Assembly: GCA_013180625.2 (NCBI GenBank) | Contig: SNVD02013979.1 | Location: forward strand, 1-64,000 | DNA: 64,000 nucleotides | Reading direction: 5' to 3' | Source: Boswellia sacra | Lineage: Eukaryota > Streptophyta > Magnoliopsida > Sapindales > Burseraceae | Part shown: positions 1 to 14,519 of the stretch, one piece after another | Layout of the letters: each line of letters opens with the position of its first letter | How positions within the stretch are numbered: the stretch's first letter is position 1 | Notes under the pieces: generated by a model | Told to the model about the DNA's origin: nothing | The model's input: only the letters and a program-made list of their open reading frames with translations | Database searches by the model: none | Made by a program: the position numbers and the translations under genes

Positions 1-40
1 TTTTTATTTTTCTTTCTTTTTAAAAATTTTTCCTCCCCAG

Positions 41-91
41 GTGAAAGCAAAATTTGATCTAGTTAGAAAGTCTGGAGGCCCAACCACGTGA
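41..91 (+). CDS. possible terminal exon of a gene lying to the left
   Basis: A pyrimidine-rich run at 1-38 ends in a perfect acceptor CCCCAG at 35-40. It is followed by an open frame of 16 codons closed by TGA at 89-91 (begins VKAKFDLVRK, ends SGGPTT). The downstream sequence becomes AT-rich and 3'UTR-like. This is the layout of a short last exon of a plus-strand gene whose body is outside the window. I do not recognise the peptide and cannot test the frame against an upstream exon, so chance is a real alternative. Confidence 0.3.
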   Translation: MKAKFDLVRKSGGPTT

Positions 92-850
92 TGGTATGAG
101 GATGTGTTAAGGTTGTAATAGTTATATTGTTGAAAAAATTTTATTTGTGGTTGTAATGGAAATTATTTCAAGTTTCTTCCATGAGAAAGACAAGAATTAA
201 GAAACAGTCGCTAGTCCACACTTTTAGGCATGATTTGCCTGTGCAACTAGGGGCTGGTCTTGTCAGTCCTCTTCAGTCTTTTCAAACATAGATTCGGGTG
301 CATTTCAGATGTGTATCTCATTATCAGCGGTGACATTTTTTTGGCATCATCAGTGGTTACCAAAAGGAAAACATTATAACCCATTCATTTAGTTACTTTT
401 CATTGGCGATTGGATATCCTTCAAATTAAATATACTAGCTTAGATATATTTGAGTAAATTATTAAAACATATTTTTTATTCCGCCGTTACCTGAGTTAGA
501 TATATTCTTGGAGTTAATACATATTATTCTATGCTTTGGTTAACTATTATTCCTCTAACCATTACCAGCATAATTTTATGTCTAAATCCTATGAGGTTCA
601 ATTCATAGGTAACTTTAAATCCTAAATAATATTCCTATAATCTAAATTTTAATTTTGTTGACTCCAAATTGTGTGAGTATATAGTATTCAAGTATCTTAT
701 ATTCTTATATTCTTATATATTAATTATTAACCCAGTAAAAATATGTGACAAATAAATTATAATTGAGGTTGACATATTATTATTTATCTACCCTCTTGTT
801 ATAAAATGAATAAACTATATGTCATCAATTTTGAATATGCTAGCGTGCTA
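92..850. other. AT-rich intergenic stretch, no gene seen
   Basis: No long frame or splice-supported exon is visible on either strand. The first 200 bases could be 3'UTR of the possible exon at 41-91. I saw no terminal repeats or recognisable transposon motif here. Confidence 0.5.
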
Positions 851-855
851 CCGTC
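851..855. repeat. target site duplication CCGTC of the solo LTR (left copy)
   Basis: CCGTC sits immediately before TGTTACACCC and is repeated immediately after the LTR end at 2142-2146. An exact match at both predicted borders is the evidence for the LTR limits. Confidence 0.85.
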
Positions 856-2141
856 TGTTACACCCTTAATATTCGTACATGGCTAGCATAACATACCTTA
901 CGCTATGCCATGGCTTGGATGGGGCAGCAGTGGTGCATGCCAACGAGAAGCGCACGGGTGAGCGCTTAAGCAAGGTGCGGAGACGTTGCGTGGCGTGATG
1001 AGGCATTGATGCGCGAGGGTAAGCGCAAGGTAATGTGAACACTAACACAAGGGGATGTGTAGCGCAACGAAGCAATACGCACGCACAGGTAGCGAGCGTA
1101 GTGTGGCGCGCACATAGAGATAAGCGTGGTACAATGGGATAATACGCACGCACGGGTTGCGGGCGTGATGTGTGGAGCGCACAGGGGAGTTGGGCATGAC
1201 ACAGCGATACAATCCACACGTTGGGGCAATGTAGCACAATAAACATTAGCACAGTCATGCATGCGGGCTAGGACGCTTGCGAGGTAGCAGGCAAGCGCAC
1301 AGGTAGCGCACAAAAATGCAACAATATGGCACATGGCATCTGGCGATATGGCGCGCAGCAGCGGTTCATGGTGCAACTTGGTGGTGTTAGTGGGTATAAA
1401 TCATGGCACATATCCAGGGGGATATTGGCTCTTAAAATTAAGGAGGTAGTGGGTAAAGTGGGGAGAAGGCATTTCCTAGAGTGTAGGAAGTGGCAGCAGA
1501 AATGGTGGGCTGCACTTCCCCACTAACTTGGTGGTTGAGTCCACTCAACCATGTCCTTAGAATATAGGAGCGAAAATGGGAAGTGGCTTGAGGAAGTTAC
1601 TCCCATGTTCTAAGCTATGATCTCCACTCATGGGTAGTGGGGGATGCGTGTGGCAGCGTAGGAGTGTGCCACCTCACCTAGTAGTTGGGATGGTCAACTA
1701 CATGGACCATGTGGCGTGCAGTACATTGATTTAGGACCTATCAACCAGAGGCGTTGGTTGGTTTTTGCCTATAAATTGTACCAAGGGTGGGGGTTGGAAA
1801 AAGACACGCACTAGATACAACAAAAGAGTATACGCATTGAGAGAATTGCTTAAGGAAGCAATTGTGCTTCTAGCTTGTGTGAGTTAGGCTAGAGTGTGTT
1901 TCCAACTCAATACCTTGGGGCGACATTTGTAATCTTTTCTTTGAGGAAAAAAAGAAAAGTTGAAAGTCAGTGCTTTTATAAATTCATTATGCCTAGTGTC
2001 AAAAAATTTGTGTGTGCACGACATGCAGATTTTGTGTGTTAACCTTGGGTGGTCTAGAGTGCGGTTTATCGAGTAGCTAGCTAAACAGGTGCTTAGCACT
2101 ATCGCAGGACAATCCACATATCAACAAAAAGTCTTGTGACA
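856..2141 (+). mobile_element. solo LTR of a retrotransposon with 5-bp target duplication
   Basis: The segment starts TGTTACACCC and ends GTCTTGTGACA, giving TG..CA ends with a short imperfect inverted repeat (TGTTACA/TGTGACA). It is bracketed by the same 5 bases, CCGTC, at 851-855 and 2142-2146, the expected integrase footprint. A TATA-like TATAAAT lies at 1770-1776 about 370 bases before the 3' end, as expected for an LTR promoter. No gag-pol follows, so this is a solo LTR left by LTR-LTR recombination. The first 500 bases are GC- and CpG-rich (many GCGCAC/ACGCACGC motifs) against an AT-rich background, which produces spurious cysteine-rich minus-strand frames. A decayed inverted relative lies at 61208-62951. 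The family (Gypsy is more likely than Copia from size and the TGTTACACCC start) is inferred. Confidence 0.85.
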
Positions 2142-2146
2142 CCGTC

Positions 2147-3336
2147 TGTCCTTCTAGACGAAAGAAGTACAACTTGGACTTCAGTAATTGATAATTTAAT
2201 TTAACAAAATAACCCATAATCAAATCAAGAAAGTCACAAACTTCTCTATGTCTAAAAATGAGAGAGATTCAAAGAAAAAAGAAAAATAAAGAAAGAATTT
2301 TAGGTAGGGTTTCAGTTTACAATTAATTAACTTCAGAAAAAGTTTGTTGTGGAAGAGTGGCTAATTATAATACTATTTCGATCATTGAATGATACGAAAC
2401 ATTCTTTTTTATTAAATTGAAGATAAAGAATGAATTTTCTACTTTTAATTTGAGTTTTCTATTGTTTGAAATATATAAAGGTTTTTGTAAATTAAACTTT
2501 ATAAAGACGAAAGATTGAAAGTTCCTAAATTTCTCTAGACAATAGGACCTTATTGTCCATCCCTAGTTTGAATATGGAGAAAGTGAAAGGAAGTAAGAGA
2601 AAAGTTACCGATAAAAAGGAAACATTAGAGGAGGAATTATTGAATGATGACTTTTATTAAGAATTATAGAATTCTAAAAATTGTTCGTTATTGGCTAATG
2701 AATGATATTTATATACAATAATTTAGGCAATAAGGACTCTCATTGAATAGCGGTTTACAAATAAAGGAACAACATACGTTTTAGGTCATTTTTTTTCAAT
2801 TAATTTCATATGCTTTTCTTTTTTTGCTTTAGATATTTTATTATGAATGTCAATAATTTCATACTTTTTTTTTTGTATTTACAACTTTAGATGCATTTTG
2901 GGATTAATATGACGCAGACATCACAGTGAGAAGTTAATTCTAACTAGTCAAACTTTCACATTTCTTTTATTTTGTTTAACTATAAAGATAAATGTAACTC
3001 ATTCTGAACTGTGATATTTGTGTAAATCAAAAAAGAATTTTCATTCAAGCGTACTTATATATAGTAATTAATTAGTTTCCTACTAAAGCATTACCTAATC
3101 CTTCATGTCAGAGCTTGTTTTCCTTTTTAATCTTCTAAGCTTGTATATTTGTCATGTGATAATTAGAATTTGAGTTAAAATTGGTTGAATTTTAAATTTA
3201 TCCACTTGTAAACAAAAAGAAAGAAAAAAATCCTCAGATAGAATTGTTGAATAAAAAAAAACTATGATTAGTTTGAAATTAGATTTTGAAATTTTTAATA
3301 ACAGTTAACACAAACAAAAATTTTATAAGTAGTTTA
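2147..3336. other. AT-rich stretch, no gene seen
   Basis: Homopolymer-rich non-coding DNA with dispersed stops in all frames. No terminal repeat, protein motif or RNA gene was recognised. Confidence 0.5.
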
Positions 3337-3341
3337 CCTTG

Positions 3342-3689
3342 TGTTAGAGTTTTATGCGGATATTATGCAGATATTGTGTCCTATTCTTTAAGAATAAGTT
3401 ATTGACTTTGATTTGGTCATGACTTGATCACTTCATGTGAGTGATATTAGGCATGTCAGTTATCCTATTATTTTCCTACAAGTTAGTACTGGTTTAGTGG
3501 TAGATCGTGGTCCTATATTCATGGATTTACGTTAACATTTAGTTAATGAAATGCTATATAAAGGCTATTTCAGATTGAATAAAGTTATCTAAAAATTCAC
3601 ATCTGTTAAGTGTGTCGTCACAAACTTCTGTTAAGTTATTCATAACATAGGATATTAGATTCAGCAAATTAGTGTGAGAGTGTGTAACT
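3342..3689 (+). repeat. 5' LTR of the old Copia element
   Basis: Begins TGTTAGAGTT directly after CCTTG and ends near GTGTAACT at 3689, where the canonical final A has become T. It contains TATATAAAGG near 3554, a likely TATA box. It aligns along its length to 7904-8257. Confidence 0.85.
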
Positions 3690-3786
3690 GTGATATCATA
3701 GCTGCGATTAGCCAACAAGAGCCAAGTGAGAGAGCCACAAGAGGGAAAAAGTAAGCTTGAGAGTCACTTTTACTGCAAGAGTAGTC

Positions 3787-6700
3787 ATGGCCTCAGAGAA
3801 TTATTTATAGCCCACAATTCCTCGCTTTGGTGGTCACTATGATCATTGGAGTATATTAATGGAGAACTTCTTCAGGTCTAAGGAGTATTGGCAGGTTTTG
3901 GCTACTAGAATTGTTGAACCAATAGCTGGAGTTACTCTTACGAATACGCAGAAAGCAAAGGTTGAGGGGTAGAGGTTGAAAGGTCTCAAGGCAAAAAACT
4001 ACTTGTTCCAAGCTATCACTTTATCATGGAAACAATCCTTAACAAGGATACTTCCAAGCAAATTTAGGACTCTATGAAGAAGAAGTTCCAAGTGATAGTA
4101 AGGGCAAATAGGGTACATCTTCAAGCACTTCATGCCTAGTTTGAGGCTCTACGAATGAAGATGGGAGAATCGGTTACAAATTATATCTCAAAGACGATGA
4201 CAATCGCAAGTAAGCGACGAATCAATGGAGAAAGGCTTGATGATGTTACTATTATTGAGAAGATTCTTCATTATTTAACATCCAAATTTAATTATATTGT
4301 TTGTGTCATTGAAGAATGAAAAGATATTGACACATTGTCAATTGACGAGTTGCAAAGCTCAGTGTTGGTACTTGAGCAGAAAATTGTCTAACAAGACAAG
4401 GAGGAACAAGCCTTGCAAGTAGCCACAAATTCCAAAGGAGTTGGACATGGCAAAAAGAGTTGGAAAGGCAAGAATGAGCGACAAAAATCAAAGGAGAAAG
4501 GTGCTGATTTCCAATAAGATGGGAGAGGTTGTGATGGTCAGAATTCGTCAAGACAAAAATCAAGGTCTGGAGACAAGTCGAAGGTTGAATATTACTGTTG
4601 TCATAGGCATGATCACATTAGTACTAAGTGCCGTACAAATTTGAATAAAAAAACGTGGTGAGAAGTCCAACTTTACAAAAAAGGAAGAATAAGAAATTTC
4701 CTTTCTTATGGTATGTCCAACTAAAGAAGACTATCAAAGAAATTTATGAGATTTAGTTGCTCGTTATAGTAATGAGATTTAGTTGCTCGTTATAGTAATC
4801 ACATGTATGGTGACAGAAATCTGTTTAGTTATTTGGATGAATCCTTCAAAAATTCTGTTAAGTTTGGTGATGACTCAACAATTTCGATTATGAGTAAAGG
4901 AAGGATTTCCATTCAAGCCAAGGGAAATTCTCAGTCAATCTCTAATGTTTTGTATGTTTCAGAGTTGGAAACTAATCTTTTTAGTGTTAGATAGCTTTAA
5001 GAAAAGAGCTATGAGATTTGTATCAAGAATGGAGTTTGTCGAGTCCAAGATGACAAAATGGGTTTGATTACCCAAGTGAAAATGACAACAAATCAGATGT
5101 TTTCGTTCTATCTCCATCACGCCAATCACTCATGTCTGGCTACAAAATCAGAAGAAATAGCATGGTTATGGCACTATCACTATGGTCATCTCAATTTTGG
5201 AGGGTTACAACACTTGCAATAGAAAAATATGGTTGTCGAACTTCCAAAATTCGAATCTCTTTCAAAGATTTATGAAGATTGTGTTGTTGGCAAACAATAT
5301 AGAGATGCTTTTACAATAGGGAAGGCTTGGAGAGCAAGGAGAGTGCTTGAACCAGTGCATTCAGATTTATATGGATCAATAAAGCCACTATCCAATAGAG
5401 GTAAATGATATTTTATATCCTTCATTGATGATTTTCGCCGAAAAACCTAGGCATATTTTTTGCATAAAAAGTCAAAAGAATTTTTCAAGGATTCAAAGCA
5501 CTAGTTGAGAAGAAAGCTGGTTGTCCAATTAAAATCTTGCACAATGACCGTGGTGGAGAGTACAACTCACAAGCATTTAGAGATTTTTGTGACAAGCATG
5601 GAATTAGAAAGTAGTTGATAGCAACCTACTCACCTCAATGAAATGGGGTTTGTGAGAGAAAGAATCGTATTATTCTTAACCTGGTCTGAAGTCTTCTACA
5701 ATGGAGCTTTCCAAGAGCTTTTGGTCTAAAGCAATTAATTGGAGTGTTTATATTTTGAATAGGTGTCCTACACAACCTCTTTAAAATATAACTCCAGAAG
5801 AAGCATGGAGTGGGCATAAACCTGTTGTTGATCATTTTTGGGTATTTGAGTGTATATCATATGCCCATGTTCCAGATGAGAAGAGAAAGAAATTAGATGA
5901 CAAAGGTGAAAAATGTGTCTTTTTTGGTGTTAGTGATTATTTAAAAGGATTATAAGTTGTATAATCCTATGACTAAGAAAATTATCACAAGTCGTGATGT
6001 CATTTTTGATGAGGAGAAAACTTGGTTTTAGAGTAATAATACATGTGGACATAAAATTCTAGTAGATTTTAATGGTGAAAATAAAGAAATACAGCAACAA
6101 CAAACTGTAGCAGCATTAGAACTAGTTCTAATACGTCCTATTTTGTCGTTAGCGACAGAACCTGTTACATCAGTTGTAACAAAGTCAACTGCAGAAGCTA
6201 TTACTCTAGAAAGCTCTCGTTCTCAACGAGTTAGAAGAAGATCAGCACCGATGTCAAATTATCAAGTACCAAGACTTGATAATAAAGATCCACTTACATA
6301 TTTTCCCCTATTTTCAGATTGTGATCCTATAATGTTTGAAGTAGCTATCAAAGAGGAAAAATGGCAAAAGGCTATGGATGAGGAGTTAGCAGCCATTGAG
6401 AGAAGCAATACATGGGAATTCACTAATCTTTTAGAAGGGTAGAAGGCAATTAGTGTGAAGTGGGTTTAAAGTTGAAGGAAAATGGTAAAGTTGACAAATA
6501 CAAGGCACGCTTGGTGGTAAAGGCTACAAACAAGAGTTTGGCTTGGACTACAAGGAGGTGTTTGCTCCTAGTCGTTAGGTATGATACAATCAGATTGTTG
6601 ATTACAGCAGCAGCTCAAAACTCTTGGCCCATTTTCCAACTAGATATGAAATCAGCGTTTCTACATGGAGATTTATAAGAAGAGGTATTTATTGATCAAC

Positions 6701-7842
6701 CTCCCAGTTATATTATTAAAGTAGTGGGCATAAAATTTATAAACTGAGAAAAGCTTTTTATGGACTAAAGTAAGCACCCCAAGCTTGGTATAGTCGTATA
6801 GGTGCTATTTCTTGAAGAAAGGTTTTCAAAAGCGGCCATATGCTCATACTTTTTACACAAAAATTAGAGATGAAGGAAAGATGATTGTGGTATGTCTAAT
6901 TGTAGATTATCTGATTTCTACTGGAACTGATATTACTATGTTTGAGAAATTTAAGGAGTCTATATGCATAAGTTTGATATGTTTGATCTTGGCATGATGC
7001 ACAATTTTCTTAGCATAGAAATTATGCAAATAGCTACTGGAATATTTAATTCTCAGAAGAAATATGTTTAGGAGATCTTAGAAAGGTTTCAGAGGAAGGA
7101 CTGCAACCCAGTTACTACTCCAGTTGAGTTTGGATTGAAGCTTGTGAAAAATCCTATATGCAAAGAATTTGATAGTACAGTTTATAAATAAACTGTTGGG
7201 AGTTTAATGTACTTAAAAAAAACTCAGCCTGATATAATATATGCAATCAGTCTCTTTAGTAGATATATGGAGAGTCCAGAAGAGGTTCATCTACTGCAAA
7301 GAGGATTTTATGTTATTTGCGTGGCACTATTGAATATAGTCTGTTTTATAGGACAAAACAAGACTCTACAATGTTCAGGTTCACAGACAGTGATTATGCA
7401 GAAGATTTGGATGACAGAAAAAGCACATCCAGATATGTGTATATGATGGGTTCTATAGCAGTTTCATGGTCATTAAAGAAACAACCAATAGTCATTTTGT
7501 CAACAACAGAAACTGAGTTCGTTGCAGCAACTTCTTGTGCATTTCAAACACTTTGGTTGAGGAAGATTCGAACTTCAGTTCAAGCAACTAGTTTCTACTC
7601 AAATATTTTGTGACAACAGGTAAGCTATTAAGCTTCCAAAGAATGTTGTTCTACATGAAAGGTGTAAGCACATAAATGTGAGATATCTTTTCTTACGTGA
7701 TACAAAAGATGGAATCATTGATTTTATTTACTGCAAAAGTGAAGATCAAGTGGCTGATACCTTCATCAAACCTCTCAAATTGGTAAGTTTTTTGATGTCG
7801 AGGAAGTTACGTAGAGTTTGCATTATTAAAGATCCAATTTGA
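3787..7842 (+). pseudogene. Copia gag-pol polyprotein remnant
   Basis: The reading starts at ATG 3787 (MASENYL, then a stop) and shows the Copia order. Gag comes first, with a zinc knuckle near 4590 in which the first Cys is Tyr. A protease/GAG-pre-integrase region with WHYHYGHLNFGGL follows near 5170-5215, then the integrase core (5330-5700), RT starting near WQKAMDEELAAIE (6361) and RNase H with STSRYVYMMGS (about 7425) and TETEFVAATS (about 7510). The last frame closes at TGA 7840-7842, just before the polypurine tract. At least a dozen in-frame stops and several frameshifts separate the pieces, so no functional protein can be made. The longest open pieces are at 6143-6442 (RT start), 6460-6678 and 7317-7613. 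Confidence 0.9.
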
Positions 7843-7903
7843 GAGAGGGGTTTGCATGAGAATTAAACTGAACATTTCCTAATATTCAGTTTAAGGGAGG
7901 GAA

Positions 7904-8257
7904 TATTAGAGTTTTATATATGTAGATATTGTGTAGATATTGTGTCCTATTATTTAGGAATAAATTATTGACTTTAATTTTGTCATGTTATGGCGACTTC
8001 AAGTGAATAATATTAGGCATGTGAGTTGTCTTATTATTTTTCTACAAGTTAGTAGCGGTTTAGTGGTAGATCGTGGTCCTATATTTATGGATTCACGTTA
8101 TCATTTAGCTGATGAAAGACCTATATAAAGGCTATTTCAGATTGAATACAGTTATCTAGAAATTCATCTCTATTAAGTGTGTCGTAACAAACTTCTGTTA
8201 AGTTATTCATAACATATTATATTAGAATTCTGCAGATTAGTGTCAGAGTGTGAAACA
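7904..8257 (+). repeat. 3' LTR of the old Copia element
   Basis: Begins TATTAGAGTT (canonical TG decayed to TA) right after the polypurine tract and ends GTGTGAAACA before the TSD copy CCTTG at 8258-8262. It retains TATATAAAGG near 8113. Confidence 0.85.
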
Positions 8258-8262
8258 CCTTG

Positions 8263-10046
<1,784 letters not shown>

Positions 10047-11589
10047 TGTAACACTTAAATTAGTTGGCTGGGTCAACTCCATCTAACTCATAGAACAACC
10101 ACTTATTCATATATGTTTGTATAAGAATGTAACATGTGGCTGGACCACTACTTGAACATGACTTTGCCACTAAATACGTAACGCCTCAAAACTGATACCC
10201 AAATAATGCTTATAGACTATAGAGATACCATTAATTAATCTCTAAACAAAAAATTCAGCTTATTAAGAAAAGTAAATATCAAATAACATAATGAGGTACG
10301 AAGTATCTCTCTACTAAAACAAAGTCTGACAAACTCAAGGTTTCAATACAATAAAATACTCAAGTCTTTTTATTAAGGCATAACTTTGAATAAAATTAAA
10401 GCTCCAAAAATCGACAACCAAGCTTAATTAACACATCCAAGTCTAATATGCAAAATGCTGGAGACGTGGGATGAGCCGTAAACTCGATAAGTAAAATCAT
10501 ACACAACTTTTAGTATCTTAAATACGATTATAAAAGAATCATATAATTTATAGTTCAATACTTTAAATTATGATCCATACTTTAATGAAAACAGAGATAT
10601 AACCATTCATAACATCAAAACTTCAGAGAAAAATAATTAATAACTCTCGTTATATAGTATCATTCGTAAACTCAGTGATCCGACCCAGATTTCAGAAGTC
10701 CTGTGCACACTAATACCACGACTGAATCCAAATTTTAGATACTTTAGACTATAACAATAAAAAACTATGGGCAATAAGTTAAAGTCATCTTAAAAATTAA
10801 ACACATAACATAATACTCAAATACGTATTTAATTTTTTGATCTTTTAAAATTATTAAAATTTCCTTTTACTAAAAATAGTACATAAAATGGTTTCGAGAA
10901 ACAGTTAAAGACTTTACTAGAACTCTAGAATTTTCTAATCTTAATTCCAAAACAGAAATTAAATCGTAAAATCTTATATCGAAATGCATTATAAATTTTT
11001 TAATCATAAACATGTTACACTTGCATTTCAGTATATGTATGATGTTACTTACCTCAATCAATCTAAAAGATAATATATGCTAGGTCCTACCTGTCTAATG
11101 AAGATCCTATGGAATTATAATAAAAAAGTGTTACAACAAGATCATATACTCAGTAACTAAATCGTGCCACAAAACTTTTACAAAAATTCCTAACATAAAT
11201 CGTTCTAATTATGTCTCTTTCATTGAGCAGTGGCTACTCTAGAAATTTTAGAAACTTCAAATACAACCTGATTACCCTAGGATTTTGCAAAAGTAAACTA
11301 GACATACAAATGTGGACAAAGGTGGTGCATGGCTGTCGTAAGTCCTAGAAAATTCTCCAAAACAATTTAATGTCAAAACTATTTTTAAAGGATTTTCGTT
11401 TTCTACCAGTGAGTTCTATCCAAAAATTTCCAGGTTGGTATGTTCAACTTAAAACTTTTAGAACAATTTTTCTATAAGTCGAAAAAACATAAAAATTTAG
11501 AGTAAACACATAAATCATATTAAAAAAATGCATATAAAATTTTAGAATTTTTCAACGTCTCTAGCATTTGTTAAATAATTTCTTAATTC

Positions 11590-11845
11590 ATAAAGATACA
11601 TAATCTGTAGTTTTATAGATTTTAAGTAGAAACTTCAAAATTCATAATAATTTCAAATCTCAACCTTTTAAGAAATAAAATCCCTCAAATTCATGTTTAT
11701 GTCTAGAATAACATATTAAAAATAAAGAACAAAATTTGATCTCTAGGATTTTCAATAAATTCGGCAATTCCAAAAAGTTACCTCAACCTCTGCAAAATTT
11801 CTAGTCTAACTCTAAGCTACAATAATCCTAGCATATAATCAAGAT
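11590..11845. repeat. left copy of ~260-bp direct repeat flanking the Gypsy fragment
   Basis: From TAAAGATACATAATC through AATCCTAGCATATAATCAA this stretch aligns, with scattered substitutions and small gaps, to 14520-14790. Homology stops abruptly at ATAATCAA on the right side, where the gag-pol fragment begins. Both copies belong to the host LTR at 10047-15113 and not to the inserted fragment. Confidence 0.75.
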
Positions 11846-14519
11846 GGAGGTGGATTTTAATTGTTTGACTTAAGGAAATAAAATAGTGGATAAATATGAA
11901 GAACAGTTTAACTTTCTATCCTAATTTGCAACCATTCCTTGTGACGCTGCTAAAGCAAGATTGTTCTTTGAGGGCCTATGTCTAGCCGTTCAGTCTCAAC
12001 TGGTAGACTTGAAACTGAACACTTATGTAGAGATGGTGGATTGAGCTATAATTGCTGAGAGGTATTTCGTGAAATCTCAGAATGAGAGGGATACTCGAAA
12101 CAAGTAGAATCCTAGAATGGTGGTAATAACAGGTCAAGTTAGAAGGGTACCAGTAGTGGTTTCTTCTCAAAGACAATGTGGCTCTTTTCAAAAAAAGCCA
12201 GAGATGGCTTTTCTCAAAATAATGCAACCCTTTGTGATTATTGTGGCGAGACACACCGTGGGATTATCATCGAAAAAAAGGTGCATGTTTTGGTTATGGT
12301 CAAAGGGGGCACATGATTAAAGATTGTCCAAAGAGGTGAGACTCTAGCACTAGTACTCGAGCAGGGGATTGTCAAGCAAATAGCCCAAGGACTAAAGGCC
12401 GTGTCTTTAACATGACTATGCAGGATGCTAATGCTTCTAATGATGTGGTATCAGGTACATTATTTATGTTTTCTAAGAAAGCTAAGGTGTTATTTGATTC
12501 GGGTGCTACACGATCTTTTGTATCTTGTGCTTTTATTTATTGAGTGGAGTATTTAGAGAAACTAGCTAAACCTTTAGATTGTCATCTATCAATTGCTACT
12601 CCTTCAGGTGGTTCTGTTTTGATTAGTCGTGTTTATAAATCTTATACTGTGAGTTTTGAGGGGAGAGACTTTCTAGCAAATCTCTTATGTCCAAAAATGC
12701 ATGACTTTGATATTTTGTTAGGGATGGATTGGTAAGCAACTTACCATGCTAGTATAGATTGCACTACTAAAGAGATTATCTTTCGTATACTCAGAGAATT
12801 AGAATTTCGTTTTTGTGGGACACAAAATATTTATAAGGTTTTAGTGTTTGCTGTAAAAGCAAGGAAGTTGCTGATGAAAGTGTGTGAAGGGTATATGGCT
12901 TATGTCATGGTAGACAAGGATGACAAGGTTTCTCTTAATGACATTCCCATAGTTAGGGAGTTTTTCGATGTTTTTCCTGATGATCTTTATGGTATACCTC
13001 CTGATTGAGAAATAGAGTTTGTCATCGACCTATTACTAGGTATAGTACCAGTTTCAAAAGCACCTTGTTAGATGGCACCACTAGAGTTAAAGAAGTTGAA
13101 GATACAGTTACAAAAATTATTAGATAAAAGTTTCATCTGCTCTGGTGTTTCTCCTTGTGGTGCACCAATGTTGTGTGGGAAGAAGAAGGATGGAACCATA
13201 TGCTTATGCATTGATTATCGAGAACTAAATCTTGTCACTATAAAGAATAAGTATCCCTTCCCTAGGATTGATTATCTCTTTGATCCACTGCAACTTGCAG
13301 AAGTATTCTCAAAGATAGACTTACAATCGAGTCATCATCAACTAAAGATAAGGAGTGAAGATGTTCCTAAAATAGCTTATCAAACCCAATATGGGCACTA
13401 TGAGTTTTTGGTCATGCCATGTGATTTGAAAAATGCGTCGACAGCTTTTATGGATTTGATGAATACAATCTTTCAACCATACTTGGACCAATTCACCATT
13501 GTGTTTATTAATGAAATCTTGGTATACTCTAAAAGTAAGGAGGATCATGTAAAGCATCTGGGTATTGTACTTCAAACTCTTATAGAGAAGAAGCTATATG
13601 CAAAGTTTAAGAAATATGAATTTTGGTTGGATAGGATGATCTTTCATAAAAATGTGGTGACTAGTGATGGAATTTCTGTGGACCATACAGAAGTTAAAGA
13701 TGAGGTGAGTTGTAATAGACACACTATTGTTACTAAGGTCTGAAGTTTTTTTTTGGGTTAGCAAACTATTATTGACATTTTATAAAAGGTTTCTTAAGTC
13801 TTGCAGCTCCAGTAACTCAATTGACTAGGAAAATACAAAATTTGAGTGGGATGAGAAATGTGAACGGAGTTTCCTTAAACTCAAAAAATAGATTGGTTTT
13901 TGCACCTATCCTAACTATTCCATCTTGTAGTATTGGATACGTTGTATATAGTGACACATCTATGAAAGGTTGGGATTGTGTTCTGATGCATAATGAAAAG
14001 GTAATTACTTATGCATCTAGGCAATTGAAAAGTTTTGAAAAGAATTACCCTGCCCATGACTTGGATATGGCAGCTATTATTTTTGCATTGAAGATTTGGA
14101 GACATTATATCTATGGGTAAACTTATGAGATATTTACTAATCATAAGAGCCTAAGATATTTGTTCACTCAGAAGGAGCTCAATTTGAGGCAAAAAAGATG
14201 GCTCGAGTTAGTGAAAGATTATGGTTATGCAATCAATTACCACCCTGGTAAGGTGAACATGGTAGCTGATGCACTTAGTAGGAAGTCAACTGGTCGTGTG
14301 GCACATTTATTCACCACTCAGAGTCATATTATAAGAGATCTTATGAGGTGTGGTATAGAAGTGGTGATGCATGGACAAGATAATATCTTATCACATTTGA
14401 AAGTTCAACCTAGCCTTATTGATGCTATTAAAGAGGCCCAGAAAGGAGATCCAAAATTTGTTGAAATATGTGAAGAGATAAAGACATGCAAAAGACCAGA
14501 ATTTAGATTGTCTGACAAT
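11846..14519 (+). pseudogene. truncated Ty3/Gypsy gag-pol fragment
   Basis: The piece runs from mid-gag to the region just before integrase. Gag homology is seen near 11870-12110 (KARLFFEGL, AERYF). A zinc knuckle (CFGYGQRGHMIKDCP) lies near 12285-12330. The protease is visible as VLFDSGATRSF near 12488-12520 and DILLGMDW near 12710. RT is the 223-codon frame 13072-13743. RNase H is in the frames 13821-14120 and 14160-14531 ([23 protein letters not shown]). The RT catalytic site FIDDIL has become FINEIL at 13504-13518, losing both aspartates. Integrase and both of the fragment's own LTRs are absent. Stops and frameshifts throughout make it non-functional. Confidence 0.9.

Larger units (their letters stand above)
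3342..8257 (+). mobile_element. degenerate Ty1/Copia LTR retrotransposon with both LTRs and TSD
   Basis: Two direct repeats of about 350 bp (3342-3689 and 7904-8257) bracket a Copia-order gag-protease-integrase-RT-RNase H coding remnant. The element is flanked by the 5-bp duplication CCTTG at 3337-3341 and 8258-8262. A Met-tRNA-like primer site (TGATATCATAGC, compare TGGTATCAGAGC) follows the 5' LTR near 3690, and a polypurine tract TTAAGGGAGGGAA precedes the 3' LTR at 7891-7903. The LTRs differ at very roughly one base in eight to ten, and the frame is broken by many stops and shifts, so this is the oldest of the three complete elements here and cannot move on its own. Confidence 0.9.

Noticed and set aside
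866..1376. Cys-rich minus-strand frames of 130 and 136 codons
   Set aside because: They lie wholly within the CpG-rich part of the solo LTR, overlap one another in different frames, and match no domain; the frames arise from the GCGCAC/ACGCAC base pattern.
10870..11061. 63-codon minus-strand frame
   Set aside because: AT-rich, no domain, inside the large minus-strand LTR.
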